Assembly: GCA_944391395.1 (NCBI GenBank)
Contig: CALXTI010000009.1
Coordinates: 1-50,474, forward strand
DNA length: 50,474 nt
Direction of reading: 5' to 3'
From: an uncultured Alphaproteobacteria bacterium
GTDB taxonomy: Bacteria; Pseudomonadota; Alphaproteobacteria; RF32; CAG-239
In this document: one piece after another, positions 1 through 7,686 of the stretch
Numbering within the stretch: position 1 is the first letter of the stretch
Layout of the letters: each line of letters starts with the position of its first letter
Made by a program: the position numbers and the translations under genes
Notes under the pieces: generated by a model
Told to the model about the DNA's origin: nothing
The model's input: the letters and a program-made list of their open reading frames with translations, nothing else
Databases searched by the model: none

Positions 1-378
1 TAAATAATCCAGTCCACCACCGGTTAGCCCGTTTAAGGCGCGGCCGGCACCGTATAGCATATCCGCCGTATTTTGTGTCAGATAATCGGTATAAGTGTTT
101 GGGATTTCCGGTCTGATTTGAGATGCCAGAGTTTTAGCTTTTTGACGCTCTTGTTCCGTCATCGGTTGTATGGTTGAAGACGATGTGTTTTGTTTGTTGC
201 CGTATCCGCCCCAAAAATCATTGTTTTGCGTCGGCTGCCAAAAGGAATTCGCATCTTCTGTTTCTTCTTCATCCCCATAATCCAATCCGTATAATTGCTG
301 CCACTCCGGTTCTTTTTGGCTGATGTAGTCTTTTATCACTTGTTCTTCCTGTCCTTTGGGCAAGAGCTTCTCTAAAGA
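1..378 (-). pseudogene. Orphan 5'-truncated copy of the toxin N-terminal module, continues past left edge
   Basis: The minus strand is open from position 378 to the window edge and encodes the same module as residues 56-174 of the gene at 43484-44584, including the landmarks QEEQVIKDYISQKEPEW, NSFWQ, MTEQERQKAK, NTYTDYL and LNGLTGGGLDYL. Homology starts abruptly at about 360. An in-frame TAA at 379-381 lies just upstream and no start codon precedes the module, so it is probably not translated as such. It follows the small membrane-protein gene at 394-579 by only about 15 bases, the same toxin, small ORF, orphan-module order seen at 41848-43298. A variable C-terminal domain is expected to the left of the window, but that is inference. 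Confidence 0.75.
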
Positions 379-393
379 TTAACATATTTGATC

Positions 394-579
394 TTACCAA
401 ACAATGGCGCTTTCGCATTCAGCATACGTCCGTTCTGGGAAATTCTGCATGCACTGTTCAATATTTTCTTCATCACCCCATGATAGCATTATAGCCCCCG
501 GCAATCCGATAGCTATAAGGACGACAACACAGACAAATACTAATTTCATAAAAAACTTTACTATACGCAAATTATTCAT
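394..579 (-). CDS. Small membrane protein, candidate immunity protein of the toxin at 572-1441
   Basis: A 61-residue protein with a basic N-terminus, one hydrophobic segment at about residues 9-31, and a short tail with two cysteines and several acidic residues. Its start codon lies inside the last codons of the upstream toxin gene (8-base overlap), a coupling typical of toxin-immunity pairs. The layout matches the 48-residue membrane ORF that overlaps the related toxin domain at 40884-41429. No family is recognised. The immunity role is inferred only from position, size and predicted inner-membrane location. Confidence 0.55.
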   Translation of the reverse strand: MNNLRIVKFFMKLVFVCVVVLIAIGLPGAIMLSWGDEENIEQCMQNFPERTYAECESAIVW

Positions 580-1441
580 TTTGTTTTTTCCATGTATTTG
601 TGTTTATATCCAAATCTTTAAGCCACATTCTAACACTTGCGTTCGGATTGTTCAAGCCCCAATTTAAGGATTCATCATTGTTATGTAAGTCCTTTTGACT
701 ATCTTTCAAAATTTCTAAAAACGGCTGTCCTTCTAAAACCTTTTTAGTTATATCAAACCCTTCTTTTGCATAACCCCAAAATTTTCCGGCAGGATATAAA
801 CCCGGTATATTATTCGCCTGTTGTCCTATCTGAGCCATGCCTAAACGATGATAATAATTATCACCATTAATAAGGTTTGCTTTGTCCATGTCCTTTTTAG
901 CCTGCAACAACATTCCTAAAGAATATCCAAGCGGGTAAAGTGGCAAGTTTTCATACAATATTTTTCCCGTATTTTCAATTATCGGATAATATTGTGCCAG
1001 ATAATCGGTATAAGTGTTTGGAATTTCCAGTCTGATTTGAGATGCCAGTGTTTTAGCTTTTTGATGCTCTTGTTCCGTCATCGGTTGTATGGTTGAAGAC
1101 GATGTGTTTTGTTTGTTGCCGTATCCGCCCCAAAAATCATTGTTTTGCGTCGGCTGCCAAAAGGAATTTGCATCTTCTGTTTCTTCTTTATCCTCATAAT
1201 CCAATCCGTATAACTGTTGCCATTCGGGTTCTTTTTGGCTGATGTAATCTTTTATAACTTGTTCTTCCTGCCCTTTGGGTGCCTGATAATATTTTCGGAT
1301 GATTCCTCTGACTTCTTCTTCCGGCAATTCGCTTGCTTTCGGATACATCCTCTTTATTACCTGATAATTATAACTGAACTTTTTATCCAGTCTTTCATCA
1401 TTATCACTCTCGTATGTATCTCCTCCAAATAAACTTCTCAT
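572..1441 (-). CDS. Polymorphic toxin-like protein: conserved N-terminal module plus variable C-terminal domain
   Basis: 289 residues. Residues 1-150 are nearly identical to residues 1-149 of the gene at 43484-44584; identity stops right after NTYTDYLAQ. Residues 151-289 form a different domain that is also found in the orphan cassette at 40884-41429. Shared features are an N/D-rich turn followed by HRLGM and IGQ, then a KE..D pair, a D-S-x-K-D segment, LNWGLNNP and W-LKDLD. The shared N-terminus with swapped C-termini is the mark of polymorphic toxins. The C-terminal activity is unknown; conserved His, Asp, Lys and Glu are candidates for function. No signal peptide is seen. The start is supported by GGAAGG upstream. 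Two hairpin terminators precede the gene. Confidence 0.7.
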   Translation of the reverse strand: MRSLFGGDTYESDNDERLDKKFSYNYQVIKRMYPKASELPEEEVRGIIRKYYQAPKGQEEQVIKDYISQKEPEWQQLYGLDYEDKEETEDANSFWQPTQNNDFWGGYGNKQNTSSSTIQPMTEQEHQKAKTLASQIRLEIPNTYTDYLAQYYPIIENTGKILYENLPLYPLGYSLGMLLQAKKDMDKANLINGDNYYHRLGMAQIGQQANNIPGLYPAGKFWGYAKEGFDITKKVLEGQPFLEILKDSQKDLHNNDESLNWGLNNPNASVRMWLKDLDINTNTWKKQNE

Positions 1442-1458
1442 GTTCTTTTCCTTCCATT

Positions 1459-1488
1459 AAAAAAACGCCCCTGTTTAAACAGAGGCGG
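1459..1488 (-). terminator. Hairpin terminator or attenuator just upstream of the toxin start codon
   Basis: The stem CGCCTCTG / CAGGGGCG around a TTTAAA loop is followed on the minus strand by seven T residues, ending only 17 bases before the ATG at 1441. A near copy lies at 40679-40706. Position between any upstream promoter and the ribosome-binding site suggests attenuation of toxin expression. Confidence 0.65.
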
Positions 1489-1502
1489 CTGCTTGTTGTT
1501 AT

Positions 1503-1548
1503 TAAAAAAGTCGGGAACATAGGCTTTAAAACCCTCTATCTCCCGACT
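1503..1548 (-). terminator. Rho-independent terminator upstream of the toxin gene
   Basis: AGTCGGGA pairs with TCCCGACT across a loop of about 23 bases, followed on the minus strand by a run of T (plus-strand A residues at 1504-1509). It ends transcripts arriving from the region of the 1708-2652 gene and forms a tandem pair with the hairpin at 1459-1488. Confidence 0.7.
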
Positions 1549-1595
1549 ATACTTTTTTATTTATCATATTTCTTAAAAAATGTAATCCCCTTTTT

Positions 1596-1639
1596 TGTAT
1601 CTTTTTGCCAACCTTTGTAATCTTTTGTATCGCTTTGTA
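1596..1639 (-). repeat. Short dispersed cassette repeat, copy 2
   Basis: A 44-base copy of a repeat also present at 2823-2880, 40214-40246 and 44651-44708, all in the same orientation. The core on the plus strand is GCCAACCTTTGTAATC followed by TTTTGTATCGCTTTGTA. Read on the minus strand it can encode SDTKDYKGWQKDT, which is the actual C-terminus (to GW) of the protein at 40209-40619. Copies lie next to toxin-cassette units, so it may mark cassette boundaries. Confidence 0.75.
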
Positions 1640-1707
1640 TCAAAACGATTTAAGGTATAAGAGCCGTTATCAAATCAATCAGATTTTCCCATAAAGAAGG
1701 CGTATTT

Positions 1708-2652
1708 TTATTTTTTTTTCTTAGTCTTTTCTTCGTGATAAAATTTATATAAAAATGCTATGACGGCCAAAACATACAACATATATGTCAAAATTTGCAG
1801 AAACACTGCATAAATACTGACCCGGTCTACAATGCGGTTATCAGCGTTTTCATAAACAAGTGCGGCTTGTTCATAACCCATTTCAACAAACGACAGATAA
1901 AGCGGCAAACCCAAATACGGCAATATGCCTATCCACTTTAACCCGACGGAAATTTTCGGATACCGTTTATACAAATTATCAAAACAAACCATTTTTTTCA
2001 TAAACAAAATAATCAGAGCACCCCACAGCAGACAAGGATAAAACAAAGCGTATAATGTATCGGTTACAATATTTTCACCAAACCAAACATCGCCATAATA
2101 AACCGGCAGCGAAACAAGTTGCATGATACCACCGAAAAGCAATAAATTTTGGATTTTATTGGTAAATCGCTCTTTGTTAAAAATACCTTTGAAATCAATG
2201 TCGATTTTTTCTTTTTCAACAATCGCTTTTCGTGCAGCATGATATAAGAATTTTACGCCGATTAAAAGTGCAAACACATAAAGGGTATATTTCCACACGT
2301 CTGCCGTTAATTGGTAACCGTATATCAAAATTGTCCTGAAAGAATCTCCGGCGGCAACCACATTATCGCATTTTCCGGCAAAGATAATGTTAGGCAGCGT
2401 AAAACAAAATCTTGCCCCGGCCGCTTTAAGCCAAAGGCTGAAAGCCGGGAATGTTTTTGAAAAATTTTTTCCGAAGATAAACTGCTTTTTAAATAAAACA
2501 GTAAATCCTGCAAAGATCATAAAAATTTCTGCCGGCAGCATAAAAGCTGATAAAGTGTCATTTTGAACATAATTTCCGATTAAGGAAAAAATTTCCAAAA
2601 ATCCCAAAACCAACAAAAAATTACTGATTTTTATCAGGATTTGCTGTTTCAT
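1708..2652 (-). CDS. Multi-spanning membrane protein with an internal duplication
   Basis: About 314 residues from the ATG at 2652, which has GAGG upstream. A longer frame starting at 2733 would overlap the small ORF at 2660-2812. Around eight hydrophobic segments are visible. The two halves resemble each other: both begin KI-x-N-LL, continue with a DTL-A--P motif before the second helix and end with a short K/W-rich segment (SLWLKAAG in the first half, SVGLKWIG in the second). This indicates an ancient tandem duplication. No family is recognised. It follows the 50-codon ORF by 7 bases, so it could be the immunity or partner protein of that cassette, which is inference. Confidence 0.65.
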   Translation of the reverse strand: MKQQILIKISNFLLVLGFLEIFSLIGNYVQNDTLSAFMLPAEIFMIFAGFTVLFKKQFIFGKNFSKTFPAFSLWLKAAGARFCFTLPNIIFAGKCDNVVAAGDSFRTILIYGYQLTADVWKYTLYVFALLIGVKFLYHAARKAIVEKEKIDIDFKGIFNKERFTNKIQNLLLFGGIMQLVSLPVYYGDVWFGENIVTDTLYALFYPCLLWGALIILFMKKMVCFDNLYKRYPKISVGLKWIGILPYLGLPLYLSFVEMGYEQAALVYENADNRIVDRVSIYAVFLQILTYMLYVLAVIAFLYKFYHEEKTKKKK

Positions 2653-2659
2653 GTTAACC

Positions 2660-2812
2660 TCACTTCTTTTTTTTACAGTTTTTATCTTTTGCCGCTTTGG
2701 CTCTGGCTGCATAAGCCCCTGCTTTAGGTGCAAATTTTGCCGCTTTTAATCCATATTTGATTGCGACGTTGGGAACTCTGTCTATCACGGCATCAAGCCC
2801 TCTGTCTATCAT
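2660..2812 (-). CDS. Small basic ORF, possible remnant of a toxin C-terminal region
   Basis: 50 codons starting at ATG 2812, encoding an Ala/Lys-rich peptide (VPNVAIKYGLKAAKF followed by APKAGAYAARAKAAKD and a lysine tail). It ends 7 bases before the ATG of the membrane protein at 1708-2652, so the pair is probably co-transcribed. It lies immediately after the 2823-2880 repeat, in the place where the other units have a toxin gene. The compact lysine-rich sequence could be the tail of a larger, lost protein. No family is recognised. Confidence 0.4.
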   Translation of the reverse strand: MIDRGLDAVIDRVPNVAIKYGLKAAKFAPKAGAYAARAKAAKDKNCKKKK

Positions 2813-2822
2813 TTTATCTACT

Positions 2823-2880
2823 GTCTTGTATCATGATGTATCTTTTTGCCAACTTTTGTAATCTTTTGTATCACTTTATA
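2823..2880 (-). repeat. Short dispersed cassette repeat, copy 1 (58 bases)
   Basis: Matches the 58-base copy at 44651-44708 with only a few substitutions across its whole length. Minus-strand reading gives SDTKDYKSWQKDTS and a stop. It separates the housekeeping-side gene at 2898-3350 from the accessory region to its left, which fits a boundary element. Confidence 0.75.
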
Positions 2881-2897
2881 TCACAACAAGCATACAA

Positions 2898-3350
2898 TTA
2901 CATCGCCGGCATATCAATCGCCTTCATAATGGCGTCATAATTTTCCTGCAGTTCTTTTTGATGATTTTTAATATCCTGTTCAACTTCCGTAAAACCCGGC
3001 AATTCGTCATAATCGACTTCTTCTTCCGTACCGCCGAAAGAAATCGACATCACAAACAGCATGCTGAGCAAAAAGGAAACGACCAACATCAAAAAATGTC
3101 CGACCATTGTTTGGATGGTGGCTTTCCAATCGGTGTCATAACCGTTTTGCATAAAAGTCCGTCTGAAAAAATAAACATAAAGGCCGGCAATCAAGAGCAT
3201 CAAAAGATACAAATGATAATTGGTATAAAGCGCGTGCAGTTGTTCGCTTTCCAACGCGCCCATGGCAACAAAACCGGTGATGATGCCCAAAAGAACCATC
3301 GGGTTATAAATCAACCCCAAATTAAAGAGCGCCAAAATACCTTTTATCAT
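2898..3350 (-). CDS. Small inner-membrane protein of unknown function
   Basis: 150 residues with four hydrophobic segments (about residues 4-30, 43-62, 84-107) and an acidic, coiled C-terminal tail after residue 110 rich in Glu and Asp (GGTEEEVDYDELPGF). It follows glmM in the same direction with a gap of about 70 bases, so the two may be co-transcribed. No family is recognised and no catalytic motif is visible. Confidence 0.65.
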   Translation of the reverse strand: MIKGILALFNLGLIYNPMVLLGIITGFVAMGALESEQLHALYTNYHLYLLMLLIAGLYVYFFRRTFMQNGYDTDWKATIQTMVGHFLMLVVSFLLSMLFVMSISFGGTEEEVDYDELPGFTEVEQDIKNHQKELQENYDAIMKAIDMPAM

Positions 3351-3421
3351 TTTTTCAAATCCTTTAATGGAAAATTTAACAACAAAATAATAGGCGTTTT
3401 AAGTAAATAAAGGTTTAAGCT

Positions 3422-4768
3422 TTAGCTGTATTTTTCAATTTCCGTTACAATCACATTGCTTAAAATTTTAACCAATGCGGCGTCTTCGCCTTCAACCCGC
3501 ACTTTAATCACCGGTTCGGTGCCTGATTTGCGCACAATGACGGAGCCTTGCCCTTCGATTTTTTTCTGAGCGTCGGTGATGGTGTTTTGCACAATGGAGC
3601 TGTCCATGGCGATACCGACTTCTTCGGCTGATTTAAAGCGAACATTGGTGATTTCGCACGGGCAGTTTTCAAACAGCGGAAAAATCTCGCTCATTTTTTT
3701 GCCGCTCTTGACCAGTCCGCAACTGATGACAATGGCGGTAAGCAGAGCATCACCGGTCTTGGCGTAATCGGAAAGCACCATATGTCCGGATTCTTCACCA
3801 CCGACGTTGGCGCCGGTCTCGCGCATTTTTTCAATCACGTAACGTTCGCCGACCGCGCTGCGGAAATAACTGATGCCCAAAGAATGCAGATATTTTTCCA
3901 GCCCGAGATTTGACCACACGGTTGCCACCACGGCATTGCCTTTTAGCAAACATTCTTCTTTGAAATAAGTTGCGAGATAAGCGATGATTTGGTCGCCGTC
4001 GATTCGCTTTCCTTTTTCGTCGCAAATAATGATGCGATCGCCGTCGCCGTCAACCGCGATACCGATGTGCGCGTGGCTTTCCTTCACCACTTTTTGCAGA
4101 TTTTCCGTATGCTGCGAGCCGCAATCCATATTGATGTTGCGTCCGTCCGGAGATGCCGAAAGCGTAATGATGCCGGCGCCCAAATCCTTAAAAATCTGCG
4201 GCATGATTTTGGAAAATGCGCCGTTGGCGCAGTCCAAAACCGCGCGCAAACCTTTCAACGCATTGTAATTCGGCGCAACTTTGCGGGCGTTTTCCATATA
4301 TGCGGCAATGCATTTGTCATCTTCAAAAATCCGTCCGATATTGTTTTTATCATGTTCAAATACGGTTTCGGAAGTTAATAGCTCTTCAATTTTTGCGGTT
4401 TGTTCGTCAGAAAACTTATCACCTCTGGCATTAATCAATTTAATGCCGTTGTCATGATAAGGATTGTGTGAGGCGGTAATCATCACCGCCATGTCGACGT
4501 TTAAGTTTTCGGTCTGTGCCGTCAACAACGGCGTCGGTACCACGCCGAGTTTGATGACATCTACGCCCATGGAGGTAAACCCGGCAGCCATTGCTGCTTC
4601 CAGCATATCTCCCGAAAGCCGGGTGTCTTTAGCCAACGCAACGCGTTTTGTTTCAACACAAATCAGTTGGCTTAAAGTCTGTGCCAGCCGAAAAGCGAAT
4701 TCCGCCGTCATCGGAAATTCGTTGGCAATGCCCCGCACCCCGTCGGTGCCGAAAAGTTTGTTTCCCAT
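3422..4768 (-). CDS. glmM: Phosphoglucosamine mutase
   Basis: 448 residues, normal for GlmM. It converts glucosamine-6-phosphate to glucosamine-1-phosphate in the cytoplasm for UDP-GlcNAc, the precursor of peptidoglycan and lipid A. The start KLFGTDGVRG is typical. The phosphoserine loop TASHNPYHDNG has its catalytic Ser at residue 100, the metal loop DGDGDR is near residue 240, and the phosphate-binding RKSGTEP is near the C-terminus. CGGAGG lies ahead of the ATG. It fits with lpxC, lpxD and uppS elsewhere in the window. Confidence 0.97.
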   Translation of the reverse strand: MGNKLFGTDGVRGIANEFPMTAEFAFRLAQTLSQLICVETKRVALAKDTRLSGDMLEAAMAAGFTSMGVDVIKLGVVPTPLLTAQTENLNVDMAVMITASHNPYHDNGIKLINARGDKFSDEQTAKIEELLTSETVFEHDKNNIGRIFEDDKCIAAYMENARKVAPNYNALKGLRAVLDCANGAFSKIMPQIFKDLGAGIITLSASPDGRNINMDCGSQHTENLQKVVKESHAHIGIAVDGDGDRIIICDEKGKRIDGDQIIAYLATYFKEECLLKGNAVVATVWSNLGLEKYLHSLGISYFRSAVGERYVIEKMRETGANVGGEESGHMVLSDYAKTGDALLTAIVISCGLVKSGKKMSEIFPLFENCPCEITNVRFKSAEEVGIAMDSSIVQNTITDAQKKIEGQGSVIVRKSGTEPVIKVRVEGEDAALVKILSNVIVTEIEKYS

Positions 4769-4853
4769 AAAAAAAACCTCCGTTACAAAAAATCAATGCC
4801 TGAATTTTAACCTTTGTGAGGCAAAAAACAAGTACAAACCGGTGTTATCACAC

Positions 4854-4885
4854 AAAAAAAGAGAGCTTTTTTCAAAGCTCTCTTT
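4854..4885 (-). terminator. Rho-independent terminator of the outer-membrane barrel gene
   Basis: GAGAGCTTT pairs with AAAGCTCTC; on the minus strand the stem is followed by TTTTTTT. It sits just past the stop codon of the gene at 4905-5501. Confidence 0.8.
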
Positions 4886-4904
4886 ATCCGTAAATGTTTC
4901 ACGA

Positions 4905-5501
4905 TTAGAAAACGTAACGCACGCCGGCGTAAATTTCCTGTGCCGTAACGTCGCTGCTTTTGATGCGACCCATATCGTAATAACGGTAACCGGCATCAAC
5001 ATTGAAACGGTTGGTTACCTTTAACGATAAACCGGCGCCGACCGACCAGGTAAACATCATCGGATCATAATCAGCGTTGCTATAACCACCCATTTTATCA
5101 AAAGCGCGATATTTCAACTGTGTTAAACCGATGCCGGCGCCGACATACGGTGTCCACCAGTTGTACGGCAGAAAATCATAATAAGCGTTCAGCATGTAAG
5201 AATAGGTTTTGAATTTTTCTGTATAGTCCACATCGTCGCCTTCGACATAATCACGCCAGACATATTCAAACTCACCGCGCCAGTGCTGGTAGCGATAGCC
5301 GATGGCGCCGCTAATCATCAAAAGATCATCGTCAAAATCAATGGATTCGGCAAACATAGGGTTTCCCGGATCCCCGTCAACATCATGGGTAACCATACCG
5401 CCGCGCAGGGCGGCATACCAACCGTCGCATTCGGCGTGAGCCGGCATGGCAAAAGCGGCCAGAACGGCAATTGCTGAGGCTGTCGCTAAAAGTTTTTTCA
5501 T
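4905..5501 (-). CDS. Outer-membrane beta-barrel protein
   Basis: 198 residues. A signal peptide (MKKLLATASAIAVLAAFAMPAHA) is followed by mature ECDGWYAALRGG. Alternating hydrophobic strands, aromatic-rich turns (YRYQHWRGEFEY, GVGAGLSLKV-type strands) and a terminal phenylalanine (YAGVRYVF) are typical of an eight-stranded Omp25/OmpA-like barrel. The last residue Phe is the BAM recognition signal. It is divergent from rnpB and ends in its own terminator, so it is probably monocistronic. The substrate or role is unknown; a structural barrel is likely. Confidence 0.85.
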   Translation of the reverse strand: MKKLLATASAIAVLAAFAMPAHAECDGWYAALRGGMVTHDVDGDPGNPMFAESIDFDDDLLMISGAIGYRYQHWRGEFEYVWRDYVEGDDVDYTEKFKTYSYMLNAYYDFLPYNWWTPYVGAGIGLTQLKYRAFDKMGGYSNADYDPMMFTWSVGAGLSLKVTNRFNVDAGYRYYDMGRIKSSDVTAQEIYAGVRYVF

Positions 5502-5597
5502 GTATTATACTCCTTGAAATTTTAATCACTACTGCTTTCATCAAACCCAAAATAAATTAAAATATATTTAAGATTCTGCAAAAACTTTTAAAAACCG

Positions 5598-5624
5598 TTG
5601 CTTTTGAAAAGAATTGCGTATAGG
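5598..5624 (+). promoter_or_regulatory. Candidate rnpB promoter
   Basis: TTGCTT at 5598-5603 and TATAGG at 5619-5624 with a 15-base spacer, about 8 bases ahead of the expected RNA start. The spacer is short, so this is a weak call. Confidence 0.35.
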
Positions 5625-5632
5625 TTAACAAC

Positions 5633-6031
5633 AGGGTGGCCGGATAGCCGCGCTGCGGAAAGGAAAATCCGCGGGTGAGGAAAGTCCGGGCTTCATGGAA
5701 ACGGGATACCGGATAACGTCCGGCTGGAGAGATCCAAGGGAAAGCGCCGCAGAAAACTACCGCCGGACTATATGTCCGGTAAGGGTGAAAAGGTGAGGCA
5801 AGAGCTCACCGCTGGCATAGCAATATGACAGGCTTTAGGCAAGCCCTATCCGATGTAAGACCAAATTAGGATTTATCAGAAGCTTGCTTCTGACGAGGCG
5901 TTTCCACCTTGTCCAAGGGTAGGTCGCGAAAGCAAGCCGGCAACGGCTTGTTAAGATGAATGGCTATCGCTGCAATCTTTGCCTTGTCGCAAAGCAATGG
6001 CAGGCACAGAACCCGGCTTATAGGCCACCAA
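5633..6031 (+). ncRNA. rnpB: RNase P RNA, bacterial class A
   Basis: The catalytic RNA that matures tRNA 5' ends. The universal P4 strands are present: GAGGAAAGTCCGGGCT near 5677 and ACAGAACCCGGCTTATAGGCC near 6006. The ends pair (GGTGGCC at 5635 with GGCCACC at 6023), closing helix P1. Internal hairpins and the AGGGTGAAAAGGTG segment fit the class A fold. Length is close to 400 nt, as usual. It is transcribed towards lpxC with only about 28 bases between them, so read-through into lpxC is possible. Confidence 0.95.
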
Positions 6032-6058
6032 CTTTTTTAAACGGAAAGGTTAAATTTT

Positions 6059-6916
6059 ATGTGGCAGCAAACATTAAAACAACCAATCAAGATAGAAGGA
6101 ACCGGCCTGCATTCCGGTTGTCCGTCGGTACTGACCTTAAAGCCGGCGGCGGAAAATACCGGTATAGTTTTTAGCCGGACCGAAAATGGGAAAAACGTCA
6201 AAATCCCCGCACTTTACAATCAGGTTACCGATACCCGCAACTGTACCTGTCTGGGACAGGACGGCGTTTTGATAAGTACGATTGAACACTTAATGGCGGC
6301 GCTTTATGCGGCGGGTATAGACAATCTGGAAATTGAATGTTCCAATCGGGAATTGCCGATTATGGATGGCAGTGGCGCCGTGTTTTACAAGATTTTGCAA
6401 AATGCTGAAAAAACCGGACAGAACGCGCCGAGGAAATACTTAAAAGTTTTGCGTTCCGTTGAGTTTGCCGATGACAAGGGCAACAGCATTGAATTAAAGC
6501 CCAACAACGGCAAAGCCTTGCATATTCGTTTTGATATTGAATTTCCGTCAAAAATTGTCGGTCATCAGACTTTTGATGATGACATAACGGCCGATACTTT
6601 TGCCGCCGCCGTAGCGCCCAGCCGCACATTTTGTGAAAAATATCAGATTGATTATTTACGTTCAATCGGACTGATTAAAGGCGGCAGCTTGGATAACGCG
6701 GTTGTTTTGGACGGTGAAAATATTTTAAATCCCGGCGGTTTTCGGGTCAAAAACGAGTGCGTCAACCACAAGGTTTTGGATGCCGTGGGCGATTTGTACA
6801 CTTCCGGCTGCTTTGTTTTGGCCGATGTCAAGGCATATCGTACCGGACATTTTCATAATAATGAAGTTTTGAAAAAACTTTTTGCGGATAAAGAAAATTA
6901 CGAGATTGTTGAATAA
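6059..6916 (+). CDS. lpxC: UDP-3-O-acyl-N-acetylglucosamine deacetylase
   Basis: 285 residues, somewhat shorter than the usual 300 or so at the C-terminus. This zinc enzyme does the committed step of lipid A synthesis. Zinc ligands are His78 (STIEHLMAAL), His237 and Asp241 (HKVLDAVGDL); the general acid/base His264 lies in RTGHFHNN. The start TLKQPIKIEGTGLHSG is diagnostic. GGAAAGG precedes the ATG. It heads lpxC-bamD-recN, an order known from alphaproteobacteria. Confidence 0.97.
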   Translation: MWQQTLKQPIKIEGTGLHSGCPSVLTLKPAAENTGIVFSRTENGKNVKIPALYNQVTDTRNCTCLGQDGVLISTIEHLMAALYAAGIDNLEIECSNRELPIMDGSGAVFYKILQNAEKTGQNAPRKYLKVLRSVEFADDKGNSIELKPNNGKALHIRFDIEFPSKIVGHQTFDDDITADTFAAAVAPSRTFCEKYQIDYLRSIGLIKGGSLDNAVVLDGENILNPGGFRVKNECVNHKVLDAVGDLYTSGCFVLADVKAYRTGHFHNNEVLKKLFADKENYEIVE

Positions 6917-6927
6917 AAGGATAAAAC

Positions 6928-7677
6928 ATGAAAAAAATTTTTGCATTGTTTTGCGGACTTTTGTTTTTAAACGCCTGCGCTTCCGGCGATGATTCGGAAC
7001 AGGTGCAAAATTTCACCGCCGAAGAACTTTACCGCCAAGGGTATAATTATTTGCAAGACACATCATATGCGCAAGCGGCTGAAAGTTTCGAAAAAGTTGA
7101 GCTGGAACACCCTTATTCGCGTTGGGCGGTCAAGGCCAAGCTGATGGGGGCATATGCTTATTACCGCGATGAAAAATATGATGATGCGATTATGAGCCTT
7201 GACCGATTCATTAAATTTCACCCCGGTAACAAAGACATTGCCTATGCTTATTATCTGAAGGCTTTGTGCTATTATGACCAAATCAATCCGGCCGATAAAG
7301 ACCAGTCCGTAACCGAAAACGCTTATCAGGCGCTGCGTCAGGTGGTCATAATGTTTCCGCAAACCGAATACGCCGAAGATGCCGCCGGCAAATTAAATTT
7401 GACTTTAGACCATAAAGCCGGACAGGAAATGGCTGTCGGACGTTATTATCTCAAAAACAAAAATTATCTTTCCGCGCTCAATCGTTTCAACACGGTTGTT
7501 AATCAATACCAAACCACGCCGCAAATTGAGGAAGCGTTGTATCGCCAAGCGGAAATTTACACAATTCTGGGCATGAAAAATCAGGCAACAAAATCCACCC
7601 GCGTTTTGGAACACAATTATCCGAAAAGCAGTTGGACGGCTAAGGCGCAAAAACTGATTTCACTTGAAGGAAAATAA
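6928..7677 (+). CDS. bamD: Outer-membrane assembly lipoprotein BamD
   Basis: 249 residues. The signal peptide ends in a lipobox (LFLNAC), so the protein is lipid-anchored to the outer membrane. Tetratricopeptide-like helices follow: AEELYRQGYNYLQ, YAQAAESFEKVELEHPYS and later repeats to the C-terminus. BamD recruits substrate barrels to BamA, which is encoded at 22175-24436. The start has AAAGGA upstream and lies 11 bases after lpxC. Confidence 0.95.
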   Translation: MKKIFALFCGLLFLNACASGDDSEQVQNFTAEELYRQGYNYLQDTSYAQAAESFEKVELEHPYSRWAVKAKLMGAYAYYRDEKYDDAIMSLDRFIKFHPGNKDIAYAYYLKALCYYDQINPADKDQSVTENAYQALRQVVIMFPQTEYAEDAAGKLNLTLDHKAGQEMAVGRYYLKNKNYLSALNRFNTVVNQYQTTPQIEEALYRQAEIYTILGMKNQATKSTRVLEHNYPKSSWTAKAQKLISLEGK

Positions 7678-7686
7678 GGCAAAAAA

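Noticed and set aside
394-667. Plus-strand ORF over the small membrane gene
   Set aside because: It runs antisense across two minus-strand genes that have start signals and homologous layouts; no coding feature supports the plus-strand frame.
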